Positions 7,929-16,347 of a stretch of 32,775 nucleotides of DNA are shown in pieces. The stretch comes from an uncultured Prevotellaceae bacterium (GTDB lineage Bacteria; Bacteroidota; Bacteroidia; Bacteroidales; Muribaculaceae). Below the pieces are notes generated by a model, which was not told the DNA's origin, searched no databases, and saw only the letters and a program-made list of their open reading frames with translations. Each line of letters starts with the position of its first letter. Position 1 is the stretch's first letter. The translations under genes were made by a program, and so were the position numbers. The stretch lies in NCBI GenBank assembly GCA_900318255.1, contig ONJX01000029.1:1-32775 (forward strand), written 5' to 3'.

Positions 7929-10205
7929 ATGAAACGTTTTAATTTATTCCTAAATGCAATGTTGCTCTTGCTCGTGGCTGTGGGATGTAACGAAGACTTC
8001 GACACTCCACCCATGGTGGTGCCTCACGCCGAGCATCAGGCTAACATGACCATAGCCGACTTTAAGGCTAAATACTGGCAGGACGGTCGCAACTTCATCG
8101 ACACCTGTAAAGAAGACACCTACATCCATGGGTGGGTCACCAGTAGCGATGAGGAGGGTAACATCTACAAGTACCTCTACATCCAGGACGAGACCGCAGG
8201 CATAGGCATCTCGATAGATGCTAACAGCATCTACAACACCTATCGTGTGGGTCAGGAAATTGTCATCAGCATGAAAGACTTCTGGATTGGCAAGTATAAT
8301 GGACAGTACCTCATTGGTAAGCCCGAGTGGTATGCCGCACAGAGTGTGTGGGAGGCTGGCCGCATGACGCTTGACCTGTTCAACGAGCACGTAGAGCTTA
8401 ATGGACTGCCCAATACCGACCGCATCACCCCTGTGGAGGTGGAGATTGCCGACGTGGTGGGACATAGCGACCGCGAGACACAGCTCAAGTATCAGGGACA
8501 GTTTGTGATCATTCGCAACGTGGAGTGGGAAGCTGCCGATGGCGTCACTACCTATAGCGAGAGTGCCTCGTCAACAACCCGCAACATCAAGGATGAGGAT
8601 GGCAACGTGCTGGGCGTGAACAATAGCAACTATGCCAACTTCCGCAGCGAGATACTGCCAGTGGGCAAGGGCGATGTGCAGGGTATCCTCTACATGACCG
8701 GCGACGACAAGTGGGGTCTCTACCTGCGCGACACCCGCGACTGCATGGGATTCTCTAACGATACCAAGGGCTACATCAACGACCCATGGACGGTGCCCGA
8801 GGCTGTAGAGCTGCAGAACTCTGGCAAGAAAGGCTGGGTAACGGGCTACATCGTGGGAGCTATTGCTCCTGGTGTTAGCGAGGTGACCAGCAACGACGAC
8901 ATTGAGTGGGGCGCTCCCGCCACCCTCGACAACACTCTCGTCTTTGCCGAGAATGCCGACGTTAAAGACTACACCCAGTGCATTGCCGTGGCTCTGCCAC
9001 AGGGCTCTAGCTTCCGTCGCGACGCCAGCTTGAGAGACTTCCCCGAGCTGCTTGGCACTCAGGTGTGGGTTAAGGGAACTCTCGCCACCTTCATGGGCAT
9101 GCCTGGCATCACCGACAACAGCGGCTCTATCGATGAGTATAAATTGTCGGTAATGACCGGTGGCGTAACCGAGCTCAACGAAGACTTCGAGGAATGCGTC
9201 AAGAACGGTTCTATGCCCGACGGATGGCGACTCGTCAAGACAAAGGGCGACAAAGACTGGTACATCGACGAGTTCGACAGCAACAAGTATGCCTCTGTCA
9301 CTGGCTACAGCGGCAAGCAGCCTCCATTCGACGCTTGGCTCATCACTCCGGCTCTCGACATCAAGAACGCCGGTCGCAAGGAGTTCAGCTTCATGAGCAA
9401 GGTGCGCTACTACCGCTCTACCGACCCCATTGAGGTTTACCTCATGACCACCAACGACCCAGCTACCGCCGAGCTCATCAAGCTCAACCCAACACTGGCC
9501 ACAGCTGCCGAGGGCGGGCAGAGCGACTTCATCACCTCGGGCACCATCGACCTGAGCGAGTTTGAAGGCACTTACTGCATTGGCTTCCGCTATGTCGCCG
9601 AGCAACAGTCTAACTACACCACTTGGCAAATCGACAACGTGAAGTTCGGCGGCAAGGCCTTGCTCCAGACTATCGACGACTTCGAGACCATGAACGGCGG
9701 TGAGACCACAGCTCAGCAAGGCTGGACCACGCTCACTTCGACTAAGGGCTGGACTGCCAAGAACGCCGCTCTGCTCAAGGGTGGCAACACCGACGCTCCC
9801 CCCGTCTTTGCCATGATAGGCAAGAAGGCCGATGGCAGCGACAGCTGGGCTTATGCCACTTACCTCAACGGTAACGTCAACAGCAAGGGCATTCTCACCT
9901 CGCCAAAGTTTGTGGGTGGCATCAAGACCCTCACATTAAACTATGGCTACACGCTCAGTGAGAGTAATGGAGTGAAGTTCTATGTCATCTTCTATGACCA
10001 AGACCCGGAAACCACTTCTCAGAACCCCATCAAGACGTTTACTGTCTCAAATCCTGGAGCCGCTCAAAAGACTGCTTATCAGGAGACCCTTGACGTAAAC
10101 ATCTCTGGCGACTGCTACATTCAGATAGTCCCCGCCAGTCCTAGCAATTCCACTAGCAACAAGGACCGCTTCGCCATCTGGAACATCACGTGGGAGAAGA
10201 ATTAA
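7929..10205 (+). CDS. DUF5689-like multidomain surface lipoprotein, 758 aa
   Basis: The lipobox is VAVGC with Cys20, followed by the acidic NEDFD often seen in exported Bacteroidetes lipoproteins. Residues about 35-250 look like a DUF5689/OB-fold region (IADFKAKYWQ; HGWVTSSDEEGNIYKYLYIQ; ETAGIGISID). A second OB-like segment resembling DUF6359 lies at about 285-385 (KKGWVTGYIVGAIAPG; LGTQVWVKGTLATFMGMPGI). A choice-of-anchor-J-like beta-sandwich follows at about 395-575 (LNEDFEECVKNGSMPDGWRL; AWLITPALDI; TWQIDNVKFGG), and a second similar sandwich at about 585-758. No catalytic motif is visible. It probably binds the ligand for the receptor encoded just upstream, taking the place of SusD. A strong terminator follows. 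Domain names are from memory, not from a search. Confidence 0.85.
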   Translation: MKRFNLFLNAMLLLLVAVGCNEDFDTPPMVVPHAEHQANMTIADFKAKYWQDGRNFIDTCKEDTYIHGWVTSSDEEGNIYKYLYIQDETAGIGISIDANSIYNTYRVGQEIVISMKDFWIGKYNGQYLIGKPEWYAAQSVWEAGRMTLDLFNEHVELNGLPNTDRITPVEVEIADVVGHSDRETQLKYQGQFVIIRNVEWEAADGVTTYSESASSTTRNIKDEDGNVLGVNNSNYANFRSEILPVGKGDVQGILYMTGDDKWGLYLRDTRDCMGFSNDTKGYINDPWTVPEAVELQNSGKKGWVTGYIVGAIAPGVSEVTSNDDIEWGAPATLDNTLVFAENADVKDYTQCIAVALPQGSSFRRDASLRDFPELLGTQVWVKGTLATFMGMPGITDNSGSIDEYKLSVMTGGVTELNEDFEECVKNGSMPDGWRLVKTKGDKDWYIDEFDSNKYASVTGYSGKQPPFDAWLITPALDIKNAGRKEFSFMSKVRYYRSTDPIEVYLMTTNDPATAELIKLNPTLATAAEGGQSDFITSGTIDLSEFEGTYCIGFRYVAEQQSNYTTWQIDNVKFGGKALLQTIDDFETMNGGETTAQQGWTTLTSTKGWTAKNAALLKGGNTDAPPVFAMIGKKADGSDSWAYATYLNGNVNSKGILTSPKFVGGIKTLTLNYGYTLSESNGVKFYVIFYDQDPETTSQNPIKTFTVSNPGAAQKTAYQETLDVNISGDCYIQIVPASPSNSTSNKDRFAIWNITWEKN

Positions 10206-10238
10206 TCTGAAAAGCTGGATTATTCCTAAATAAATTAT

Positions 10239-10276
10239 CAAGGCACGCCATCGAGCTTGATGGCGTGCCTTGTTTT
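10239..10276 (+). terminator. Intrinsic terminator of the receptor/lipoprotein operon
   Basis: A perfect 14-bp stem CAAGGCACGCCATC (10239-10252) / GATGGCGTGCCTTG (10259-10272) has a 6-base loop and is followed by TTTT. Confidence 0.9.
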
Positions 10277-10321
10277 GATTAGGATTGACTCTGAATCATT
10301 GTTGTCCGGCAAAACAAAGGG

Positions 10322-10345
10322 TGTCGCCGCTGGCGACATTTTTTT
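10322..10345 (+). terminator. Triloop hairpin with T-tract, second terminator or repeat
   Basis: The stem TGTCGCC / GGCGACA has a 3-base loop (GCT) and is followed by seven T residues. It has terminator form on the plus strand, behind the main terminator at 10239. Its 15-base core recurs exactly at 13834-13848 on the other side of nrdDG, so it may belong to a repeat family instead. Confidence 0.6.
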
Positions 10346-10379
10346 GCTTCAAGAGCAATTCGGTGAACAGTTACGCTGA

Positions 10380-10871
10380 TTAATCGTGCCATTGGGTCAC
10401 TTTGCCGGTGGCGAGGGTGGCTTGCACGTCGATGAGGCGCTGGTTGCGGCTGCCGCGGAAGCGCAGATGGGTGTCGCGCTCGGCCATCACAAAGGGGCTA
10501 TCGACGAGCACATCGAGCTCTTTAACAGCTTGCAGGAGCCTGGGCTGCTGCATCACTTGCTCCCAGGTGTAGCCGGTGTAGCACCACACGTTGTAGCCTG
10601 TCTCGCGCTTGATGCGGCTGATGAGGCGGGCCAGCGGTTCGGGCTGTGCCAGCGGGTCGCCACCCGAGAAGGTGACAGGTGCTTCGTTATAGGCGATGAC
10701 CTCCATGAGCTCGTCGAGCGTGCGCTGCTCACCGCCGTCCATGCGCCACGACTCTGGGTTGTGGCATCCCGGGCAGTGATGACGGCATCCCGCCAGGTAA
10801 ATTGATGTCCTCAACCCCGGACCATCCACACTGGTTCCTTCCACAATATGTAAAACACGCAATTTATCCAT
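10380..10871 (-). CDS. nrdG: Anaerobic ribonucleotide reductase activating protein (radical SAM), 163 aa
   Basis: NrdG reductively cleaves S-adenosylmethionine with a 4Fe-4S cluster to create the glycyl radical on NrdD. The cluster ligands are visible as C29-X3-C33-X2-C36 (CRHHCPGC). A GPGLRTSIYLAGC lead-in precedes them, and the SAM-contacting motif TFSGGDPL follows. Length (163 aa) is normal for the family, and the enzyme is cytosolic. The gene lies downstream of nrdD on the same strand, 368 bases away. Most of that gap is an octanucleotide tandem repeat ending 7 bases before this start codon, so the translation-initiation region lies at the edge of the repeat. No Shine-Dalgarno sequence is visible. 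Confidence 0.95.
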   Translation of the reverse strand: MDKLRVLHIVEGTSVDGPGLRTSIYLAGCRHHCPGCHNPESWRMDGGEQRTLDELMEVIAYNEAPVTFSGGDPLAQPEPLARLISRIKRETGYNVWCYTGYTWEQVMQQPRLLQAVKELDVLVDSPFVMAERDTHLRFRGSRNQRLIDVQATLATGKVTQWHD

Positions 10872-10878
10872 TTAGCTG

Positions 10879-11157
10879 ACGAGAAAACAAGAAGACAAGA
10901 AGACAAGAAGACAAGAGAACGAGAAGACAAGAAGACAAGAGAACGAGAAGACAAGAAGACAAGAGAACGAGAAGACAAGAAGACGAGAGAACAAGAAGAC
11001 AAGAGAACGAGAAGACAAGAAGACAAGAGAACGAGAAGACAAGAGAACGAGAAGACAAGAAGACAAGAGAACAAGAAGACAAGAGAACAAGAAGACAAGA
11101 GAACGAGAAAACGAGAAAACGAGCAGACAAGCAGACAAGAAACAAGCAGACAAGGCA
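10879..11157. repeat. Octanucleotide tandem repeat, about 35 units, between nrdD and nrdG
   Basis: On the plus strand the units follow ACRAGARR: ACAAGAAG, ACAAGAGA and ACGAGAAG in mixed order. The first 32 units are exactly 8 bases long (10879-11134); one 7-base unit at 11135-11141 and two more units end the array. The plus strand is purine except for one C per unit, so the nrdDG transcript carries a pyrimidine-rich tract with a G every eighth base. All three minus-strand frames stay open across it (Leu/Val/Ser/Phe/Cys-rich), which is a product of the repeat and not a gene. Confidence 0.95.
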
Positions 11158-11239
11158 ATGGGTTGAGAGTGGTGGTGATACCTATAATCTCAACACTGTC
11201 TTCCATAAACGATAAACGAATCTCGTTCCCCGTTTCACC

Positions 11240-13447
11240 TTACTTATGCACCACACGGTCGCGGAGCTCGGCGAGCTTGCCGCTGTTCCAGCGGTCGGTG
11301 GTTCCCACCAGGTAGCCGGTGATGCGCTGCAGCTTGTCGATGTTGTGGCCGTGGCATTGCGGGCACTCGGTGAGGTTGTCGCTGGCGTCCTCATAGCCGC
11401 AGTCCATGCACCGGTTGCGGTTGTGGTTGACCGACCCGTAGCCAATGTTGTACTTGTGCATCAAATCGACGATGTCCATGATAGCCTGTGGGTTGTGGGT
11501 GGCGTCGCCGTCAATCTCTACATAGAAGATGTGTCCGCCGCCAGTGAGAGCATGATAGGGAGCTTCCACCTCGGCTTTGTGCTTGGGGCTGCACTTGTAA
11601 TAGACGGGCACATGGTTGCTGTTAGTATAATAAATCTTGTCGGTGACACCGGCAATCTCTCCAAAGTCCTTGCGGTCGCGGCGTGTGAACTTGCCTGCCA
11701 GTCCCTCGGCCGGTGTGGCGAGCACGCTGTAGTTGTGCTTGTACTGCTCGCTGAACTCGTTGACGCGCTCGCGCATGTGGCCAATGATTTTCAGTCCCAG
11801 CTCCTGGCTCTGCTGGCTCTCGCCGTGGTGCTTGCCAGTGAGGGCTATCAGGCACTCGGCCAGCCCTATGAAGCCAATTCCCAGCGTGCCCTGGTTGATG
11901 ACGCTCTCGATGGTATCGCATGGCTTTAGGTTCTCGCAGCCATTCCACAGCTGGGTCATCAGCAGCGGGAACTGCTTGGCCATCGCCGTCTTCTGGAAGT
12001 TGAAGCGGTCGTCGAGCTGGCGCGCGGTGATGTCGAGCACGTTGTCGAGGCGGCGGAAGAACTCCTTGATGCGCTCCTGCTGGTTCTCGATATTCATGCA
12101 CTCGATAGCCAGTCGCACTATGTTGATTGTCGAGAACGAGATGTTGCCGCGGCCAATACTCGTTTTAGGGCCAAAGCGGTTCTCAAACACGCGGGTGCGG
12201 CATCCCATTGTTGCCACTTCATATTTGTAGCGCTCGGGGTCGTTGATGTCCCATTGCTCATGGTAGTTGTAGGTGGCGTCGAGGTTCACGAAGTTAGGGA
12301 AGAAACGCCGCGCAGTGACCTTGCAGGCGAGCTTGTAGAGGTCGTAGTTGGGATCCTCGGGCAGGTAGCTCACGCCACTTTTCTTCTTCCAGATTTGGAT
12401 GGGGAAGATGGCGGTGGAGCCGTTGCCCACGCCCTCCCAGGTGGAGTGCAGCAGTTCGCGGATGATGCAGCGTCCCTCAGCACTGGTGTCGGTGCCGTAG
12501 TTGATGGAGCTGAACACCACCTGGTTGCCGCCGCGGCTGTGGATGGTGTTCATGTTGTGGATGAAGGCCTCCATCGACTGGTGTACACGACCTGCAGTGC
12601 GGTTGATGGCGTGCTGCAGCACGCGCTCGCGACCTTTCAGGCCATCGAGGGGACGCATGATGTAGTCATCCACCTTGTGCTCATACATGTCGCTGTAGTC
12701 CTCGCCGTTGATGTCCTCAAGTATCTTGACCTCCTCGATGAAGGCCTTGCGCACGAAGGGTGCCAGATAGAAGTCGAAGGCGGGAATTGCCTGGCCGCCG
12801 TGCATCTCGTTTTGCGCCGTCTCCATCGAGATGCAAGCCAGCACGCTTGCCGTCTCGATGCGCTTGGCTGGCCGCGACTCGCCATGTCCGGCCCAGAAGC
12901 CGCCGTTCAATATCTTGTCGAGAGGGTGCTGCACGCAGGTGAGGCTCTTGGTGGGATAGTAGTCCTTGTCGTGGATGTGGAGATAGTTGGCCTGCACTGC
13001 CTCGCGTGCCTCGTCGCTGAGCAGGTAGTCATCAACAAAAGGCTTGGTGGTCTCGCTGGCAAACTTCATCATCATGCCAGCCGGCGACTCGGCGTTCATG
13101 TTGGCGTTCTCGCGAGTGATGTCGTTGTGCTTGGCATTGATAATTTCGAGGAACATGTCGCGGGTCTTGGCCTTGCGGGCCACGCTGCGCTTGTGGCGAT
13201 AGTTGATGTAGCATTTTGCCACTTCCTTGCGTGGGCTCTTCATCAGCTCCATCTCCACCATGTCCTGAATGCCTTCCACGCTCATCTGGCTCTTGCCTCG
13301 CGCGCCAATTTGGTCGGCGATGCGCTGAATGAGCGCCTCATCGTCACCGGCTTCGGTGGCGAGCATGGCCTTGCGTATTGCCGCCTTGATTTTCTCCTCG
13401 TTGTAACCAACAATTCGTCCGTCACGTTTTACTACTGTCTGTATCAT
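11240..13447 (-). CDS. nrdD: Anaerobic ribonucleoside-triphosphate reductase, 735 aa
   Basis: This is the class III reductase that makes deoxynucleotides without oxygen. Residues 1-95 form an ATP-cone allosteric domain (VVKRDGRIVGYNEEKIKAAI; SVEGIQDMVEMELMKS). The catalytic barrel follows, with HIHDKDYYPTKSLTC around 155-170 and SINYGTDTSAEG near 325. Near the C-terminus is the zinc site C680-X2-C683 ... C695-X2-C698 (CMDC, CPQC). The glycyl-radical site lies in RITGYLVGT, with Gly711 the expected radical residue. The gene is upstream of nrdG, its activase, on the same strand. A long imperfect inverted repeat lies 74-162 bases upstream of the start and may form a structured leader. No clear TAnnTTTG promoter is visible. 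Confidence 0.96.
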   Translation of the reverse strand: MIQTVVKRDGRIVGYNEEKIKAAIRKAMLATEAGDDEALIQRIADQIGARGKSQMSVEGIQDMVEMELMKSPRKEVAKCYINYRHKRSVARKAKTRDMFLEIINAKHNDITRENANMNAESPAGMMMKFASETTKPFVDDYLLSDEAREAVQANYLHIHDKDYYPTKSLTCVQHPLDKILNGGFWAGHGESRPAKRIETASVLACISMETAQNEMHGGQAIPAFDFYLAPFVRKAFIEEVKILEDINGEDYSDMYEHKVDDYIMRPLDGLKGRERVLQHAINRTAGRVHQSMEAFIHNMNTIHSRGGNQVVFSSINYGTDTSAEGRCIIRELLHSTWEGVGNGSTAIFPIQIWKKKSGVSYLPEDPNYDLYKLACKVTARRFFPNFVNLDATYNYHEQWDINDPERYKYEVATMGCRTRVFENRFGPKTSIGRGNISFSTINIVRLAIECMNIENQQERIKEFFRRLDNVLDITARQLDDRFNFQKTAMAKQFPLLMTQLWNGCENLKPCDTIESVINQGTLGIGFIGLAECLIALTGKHHGESQQSQELGLKIIGHMRERVNEFSEQYKHNYSVLATPAEGLAGKFTRRDRKDFGEIAGVTDKIYYTNSNHVPVYYKCSPKHKAEVEAPYHALTGGGHIFYVEIDGDATHNPQAIMDIVDLMHKYNIGYGSVNHNRNRCMDCGYEDASDNLTECPQCHGHNIDKLQRITGYLVGTTDRWNSGKLAELRDRVVHK

Positions 13448-13520
13448 TGTTCTATTAAAGAAGTGTGTTTAATATATAAATAGGTGGTGTAAGTTAATAT
13501 GCAATAGTCGCTGCGCACAA

Positions 13521-13609
13521 AAAGCCCAATTTAGATAAAATGCTCACGCTCGGTTATCGCTAAGCAAGCTTGCGGCAACTCTCGCTTAATAGCATTTTTC
13601 TCGGGCTTT
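13521..13609. promoter_or_regulatory. Long imperfect inverted repeat upstream of nrdD
   Basis: Nested arms can be drawn: AAAGCCC (13521-13527) with GGGCTTT (13603-13609), then AAAATGCT (13537-13544) with AGCATTTT (13591-13598), then TAAGC (13561-13565) with GCTTA (13584-13588). A 10-base palindrome GCAAGCTTGC lies at 13564-13573. On the nrdD strand the structure is followed by TTTTTG, so it has the form of a leader hairpin or attenuator. It may instead be an intergenic palindromic repeat. No known riboswitch was recognised. Confidence 0.6.
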
Positions 13610-13833
13610 ATCAGTCTTTTTTTTGTTTTGCAAAACTACAAAAGGTTACAGAAACGGCAAAATTATTTTTCAAAAATTTATCAACAAATTTTCGTTTTGG
13701 AAAACAATTTTAGATTAATAAAAATACAGATGGTTGATAATTAGTGTGATAGATTTTTTTTTGGAAAACTTTCGTGACAAACTTGTTTGCTAAAATTGAT
13801 TTTTTAATTATTGTTGTACTATAAGGCAGTGGG

Positions 13834-13957
13834 GTCGCCGCTGGCGACTATTCAGCGGTTTCACTATTGACGTCAAAAGGGTTAATAAGTAAGTCATGTC
13901 GGAGACATGGCGATGTGTCGCACAATGTGTTTCGCACATCTTCAAGTCTTCGACTTG
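13834..13957. repeat. Cluster of five short hairpins
   Basis: Perfect short palindromes follow one another: GTCGCC-GCT-GGCGAC (13834-13848), CATGTC-GGA-GACATG (13895-13909), TGTG-TCG-CACA (13914-13924), ATGTG-TTTCG-CACAT (13925-13939) and CAAGTC-TTC-GACTTG (13943-13957). Four of the five have a 3-base loop, with different stem sequences. They lie in the 802-base gap between nrdD and the first endonuclease. The stretches around them (13620-13830, 13960-14050) are AT-rich and show nothing else. Confidence 0.8.
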
Positions 13958-14057
13958 CTAAATAATACACAAAGTAAGCCCCTTATAGGTAGAAGAACGA
14001 TTAATCACAGGCACTCACAATGTTATAACGATTTCAAATAGTTTTATCGGACACTAA

Positions 14058-14154
14058 TAAATAATTAGTTTAATTCGCCGTTTTATCCCAAAAATGAACA
14101 AAGCAAAAAAATAAATTCTTGATTTTCAGTAGCTAAATAATTAGTTTAATTCGC
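14058..14154. repeat. 21-bp direct repeat, two copies
   Basis: The sequence TAAATAATTAGTTTAATTCG followed by C occurs at 14058-14078 and again at 14134-14154, 76 bases apart. Both are followed within a few bases by a CGCCGTTTT-type sequence (14077 and 14160). Possible protein-binding sites or a local duplication. Confidence 0.75.
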
Positions 14155-14191
14155 ATAATTCGCCGTTTTTATAGTGGACTCAGTTTTAAAT

Positions 14192-14223
14192 AAAAAAGTG
14201 CGGAGCACCGAGATGCTTCGCAC
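14192..14223 (-). terminator. Intrinsic terminator of the dockerin-containing endonuclease gene
   Basis: On the minus strand, stem GTGCGAAGCA / TGCTCCGCAC (one G-T pair) with a 6-base loop is followed by six T residues. It begins 26 bases after the stop codon at 14250. Confidence 0.85.
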
Positions 14224-14249
14224 TATAGTTCGTGTTGATAGTGAGGTGG

Positions 14250-16088
14250 CTATTGCCAGATGCTGGTGTTGAGTGTGGCCTCCACTTCATCTTCGATGTC
14301 GTCGGGCAGGTTGCAGAAGAAGTCGATGCCCGTGCGTCGCTCAAGCTCGTCGATGGTGATCATGCAGCTTTGCAGTGTGGTGGAGTTGCAGGCGCTGTTG
14401 ATTTGCTCGGTCCAGTAGGCCATGGCCTGATATTGGCCGTTCTTGAGTCGCAGCACTGCCATGTACCAGTAGCGCGGAATGGGGAGCGAGCCAGTGATGT
14501 TCACGCCATACTTGCTTTGCACCTCGCTCTTGGGAATCAGGCCTGAGGTGGTGGTGCCGTTGAGTGTGACGTTGCCAATGGTAGCGCCCTTGCACACATA
14601 GAGCGTGTCGCGGAAGTTGTTGTTGTAGCCCCAGTTCTGCACCTTGCCTTCCATGCGCTGCCACAGGCCAGCGTTGTGAGCCTGATATTGCGGGTGGATG
14701 TTGCTGGTGATGAAGGTGTCGTAGTTCTGGTCCTCGGTAGTCTGTCGGTCCTCGCTGGCGCAGATGTGTCCGCGTGCAAAGAGCACCATGTTATTGCCAT
14801 CAAGGTTGGTGGTAGATGTTGTGTAGTTGCCACGGGTGTATTCGTTAGTTTGCACTTGGTAGGCAGTAGGCACATACTCGTCGGGGTGGAAGGTGCTGGT
14901 GGTGCGCCCCACGTTGTTGTTAGGCACGCCGGCATGCATGGTGAAGCACGTCCAGCGGTTGGCGCGCTGGCTCTTGTCGAGCTCTAGCGATAGCGAGATG
15001 CCGCGGTCGCTAGTGGCATGCACCACTACCATGCTGTTGCTGCTGGTGCTGATGTGAGGATACTCGATGCGCCAGGCTTGGCTGTAGGTGGCGCTAGAGC
15101 TGGTGGCCGTGATGCCCGACTCGGGAATGTTGTAGGAGGTCTCTTTCCAGTTGGCGTTGGCATTGTTATCTACCACTTCCTCGAGGGTGTAGATGGCGGT
15201 GGCCACGGGGCTCGACTTGCCGTCTTTCACGGCTATGGCCTTGAGGGTCATGTTAAAGCCCACCATCACCGTGATTGATTGATAGGCATGATTGTGATAG
15301 TGGCTGGTGGTGGGCGTGGTGCCGTCGGTGGTGATGTAGATGTCGCAGCCTGCCGGCGCAGTGGCAATCACCTCGGTGGGTGTGGTGAACACGGTGCCCG
15401 AGGGATGGCTGAAGGTGGGCATGTCGATGCCCGAGGGATGCTCATTGTTGAGCAAGAAGCTGTAGAGAATGGTAATGTCGGCAGCGGTGACCGAGCCATC
15501 GCCGTTGATGTCGCTGGTGGCCAGATAGGTCTCGTCGCCATTGAGCATGTAGTTGTAGAGGGAGGTCACATCGGCAGCGGTGACTGCGCCGTCGCAGTTC
15601 ACGTCGAGCACATCCTCGTTGTGTGGCACATACTCGTAGGTCACCGTCATCGTGAAGAGGCTGTTGCCACTGGTGCCGGTGAAGGTGATGAGGCTAGTGC
15701 TTCCACTCCAGTAGGTGTTGCCGCTGTCGAAGCCCGCTGGGCTGGCGGTGAAATTCTGCCTAGCGTAGAAGCCGTTGAAATCAACGCGCGTGATGGTGGC
15801 TCCTTCATCGGCTTTAAAAGCAAACTTGTTGCCACTGGTGGTGTAGAAAGTGTACTGCCCGTTGTAGTAGGTGGAACGTGGCGAGGTGCTTAGTGGCTGG
15901 AAGGTGATTTCGCCCAGCTTAATCTCGTCGCTCAAATAGGTGGGATTGTTGCTGGTGGGGGTGGGCAGGCCCATTGCAGCCAGTGCCTCGGGGCTGCTGA
16001 AGTCGAAGGTCACGGTGCGCGTCTCGGCATTTGCCGCCAAGCAAGCCAAGCAGGCAAGCATCGTGAGCAGGTAAAGTCGTTTAATCAT
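14250..16088 (-). CDS. Secreted DNA/RNA non-specific endonuclease with dockerin-like and chitobiase-C domains, 612 aa
   Basis: A signal peptide (1-21, ACLAANA) is followed by a beta-rich region (25-155). Two EF-hand-like repeats of dockerin type follow at 162-215 (DVNCDGAVTAADVTSLYNYM and DINGDGSVTAADITILYSFL). A chitobiase-C/FN3-like domain lies at about 224-306 (YITTDGTTPTT; TLKAIAVKDGKSSPVATAIY). The C-terminal 280 residues are a NUC1-type nuclease: ARGHICASEDR (R439-G440-H441, catalytic His), metal-ligand Asn463 in TSNIHPQYQAHN, and a closing ELERRTGIDFFCNLPDDIE block. The aspartate of the classic DRGH motif is Ala here, as in some other Bacteroidetes members. The enzyme should degrade extracellular DNA and RNA. 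It is monocistronic and divergent from a paralogous nuclease operon. Confidence 0.92.
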   Translation of the reverse strand: MIKRLYLLTMLACLACLAANAETRTVTFDFSSPEALAAMGLPTPTSNNPTYLSDEIKLGEITFQPLSTSPRSTYYNGQYTFYTTSGNKFAFKADEGATITRVDFNGFYARQNFTASPAGFDSGNTYWSGSTSLITFTGTSGNSLFTMTVTYEYVPHNEDVLDVNCDGAVTAADVTSLYNYMLNGDETYLATSDINGDGSVTAADITILYSFLLNNEHPSGIDMPTFSHPSGTVFTTPTEVIATAPAGCDIYITTDGTTPTTSHYHNHAYQSITVMVGFNMTLKAIAVKDGKSSPVATAIYTLEEVVDNNANANWKETSYNIPESGITATSSSATYSQAWRIEYPHISTSSNSMVVVHATSDRGISLSLELDKSQRANRWTCFTMHAGVPNNNVGRTTSTFHPDEYVPTAYQVQTNEYTRGNYTTSTTNLDGNNMVLFARGHICASEDRQTTEDQNYDTFITSNIHPQYQAHNAGLWQRMEGKVQNWGYNNNFRDTLYVCKGATIGNVTLNGTTTSGLIPKSEVQSKYGVNITGSLPIPRYWYMAVLRLKNGQYQAMAYWTEQINSACNSTTLQSCMITIDELERRTGIDFFCNLPDDIEDEVEATLNTSIWQ

Positions 16089-16150
16089 AAGCTTTATGTT
16101 TTAGTTATTGTTATGTCAATGTCTGTTGCCAAGCAAAACAGAAAAGTCGT

Positions 16151-16182
16151 GCAAGTTACAATTTTTTTTTGTTTTGACCAAA
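16151..16182 (-). promoter_or_regulatory. Promoter for the dockerin-containing endonuclease
   Basis: On the minus strand, TTTG (16179-16182) and TAacTTGC (16151-16158) are 20 bases apart; the -7 box differs from TAnnTTTG at two positions. It lies 63 bases upstream of the start at 16088. The 304-base divergent region 16089-16392 holds this promoter and the plus-strand one at 16348. The small frames across 16094-16326 have no family signature and are probably chance. Confidence 0.55.
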
Positions 16183-16347
16183 ACATTGGCCCTAATGTGG
16201 CGAAAAAGGCACCTATTTGCCAGGAATTTGACGGGAAAACCGTTGATGAGAAAAAGAAATTGGTTGAATATAATGTGTTTCTCACTTATCTTGCGTCACA
16301 AATCATTGAAAATGCTTAATAATTAGGCGCAAGTTAAAGATTTTCAC

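Noticed and set aside
10811..11206. Minus-strand frames of 93-131 aa rich in Leu, Val, Ser, Phe and Cys that look like membrane proteins
   Set aside because: All three frames are open because of the octanucleotide repeat. One overlaps the nrdG start out of frame, and the composition reflects only the repeat.
12254..13483. 409-aa plus-strand open frame
   Set aside because: It lies entirely antisense to nrdD, which has clear family motifs. His/Val/Leu-rich shadow frames are typical opposite GC-rich coding DNA.
16094..16326. Three small frames (63-72 aa) in the divergent promoter region
   Set aside because: They overlap each other and the promoters, and they carry no family signature or suitable start context.
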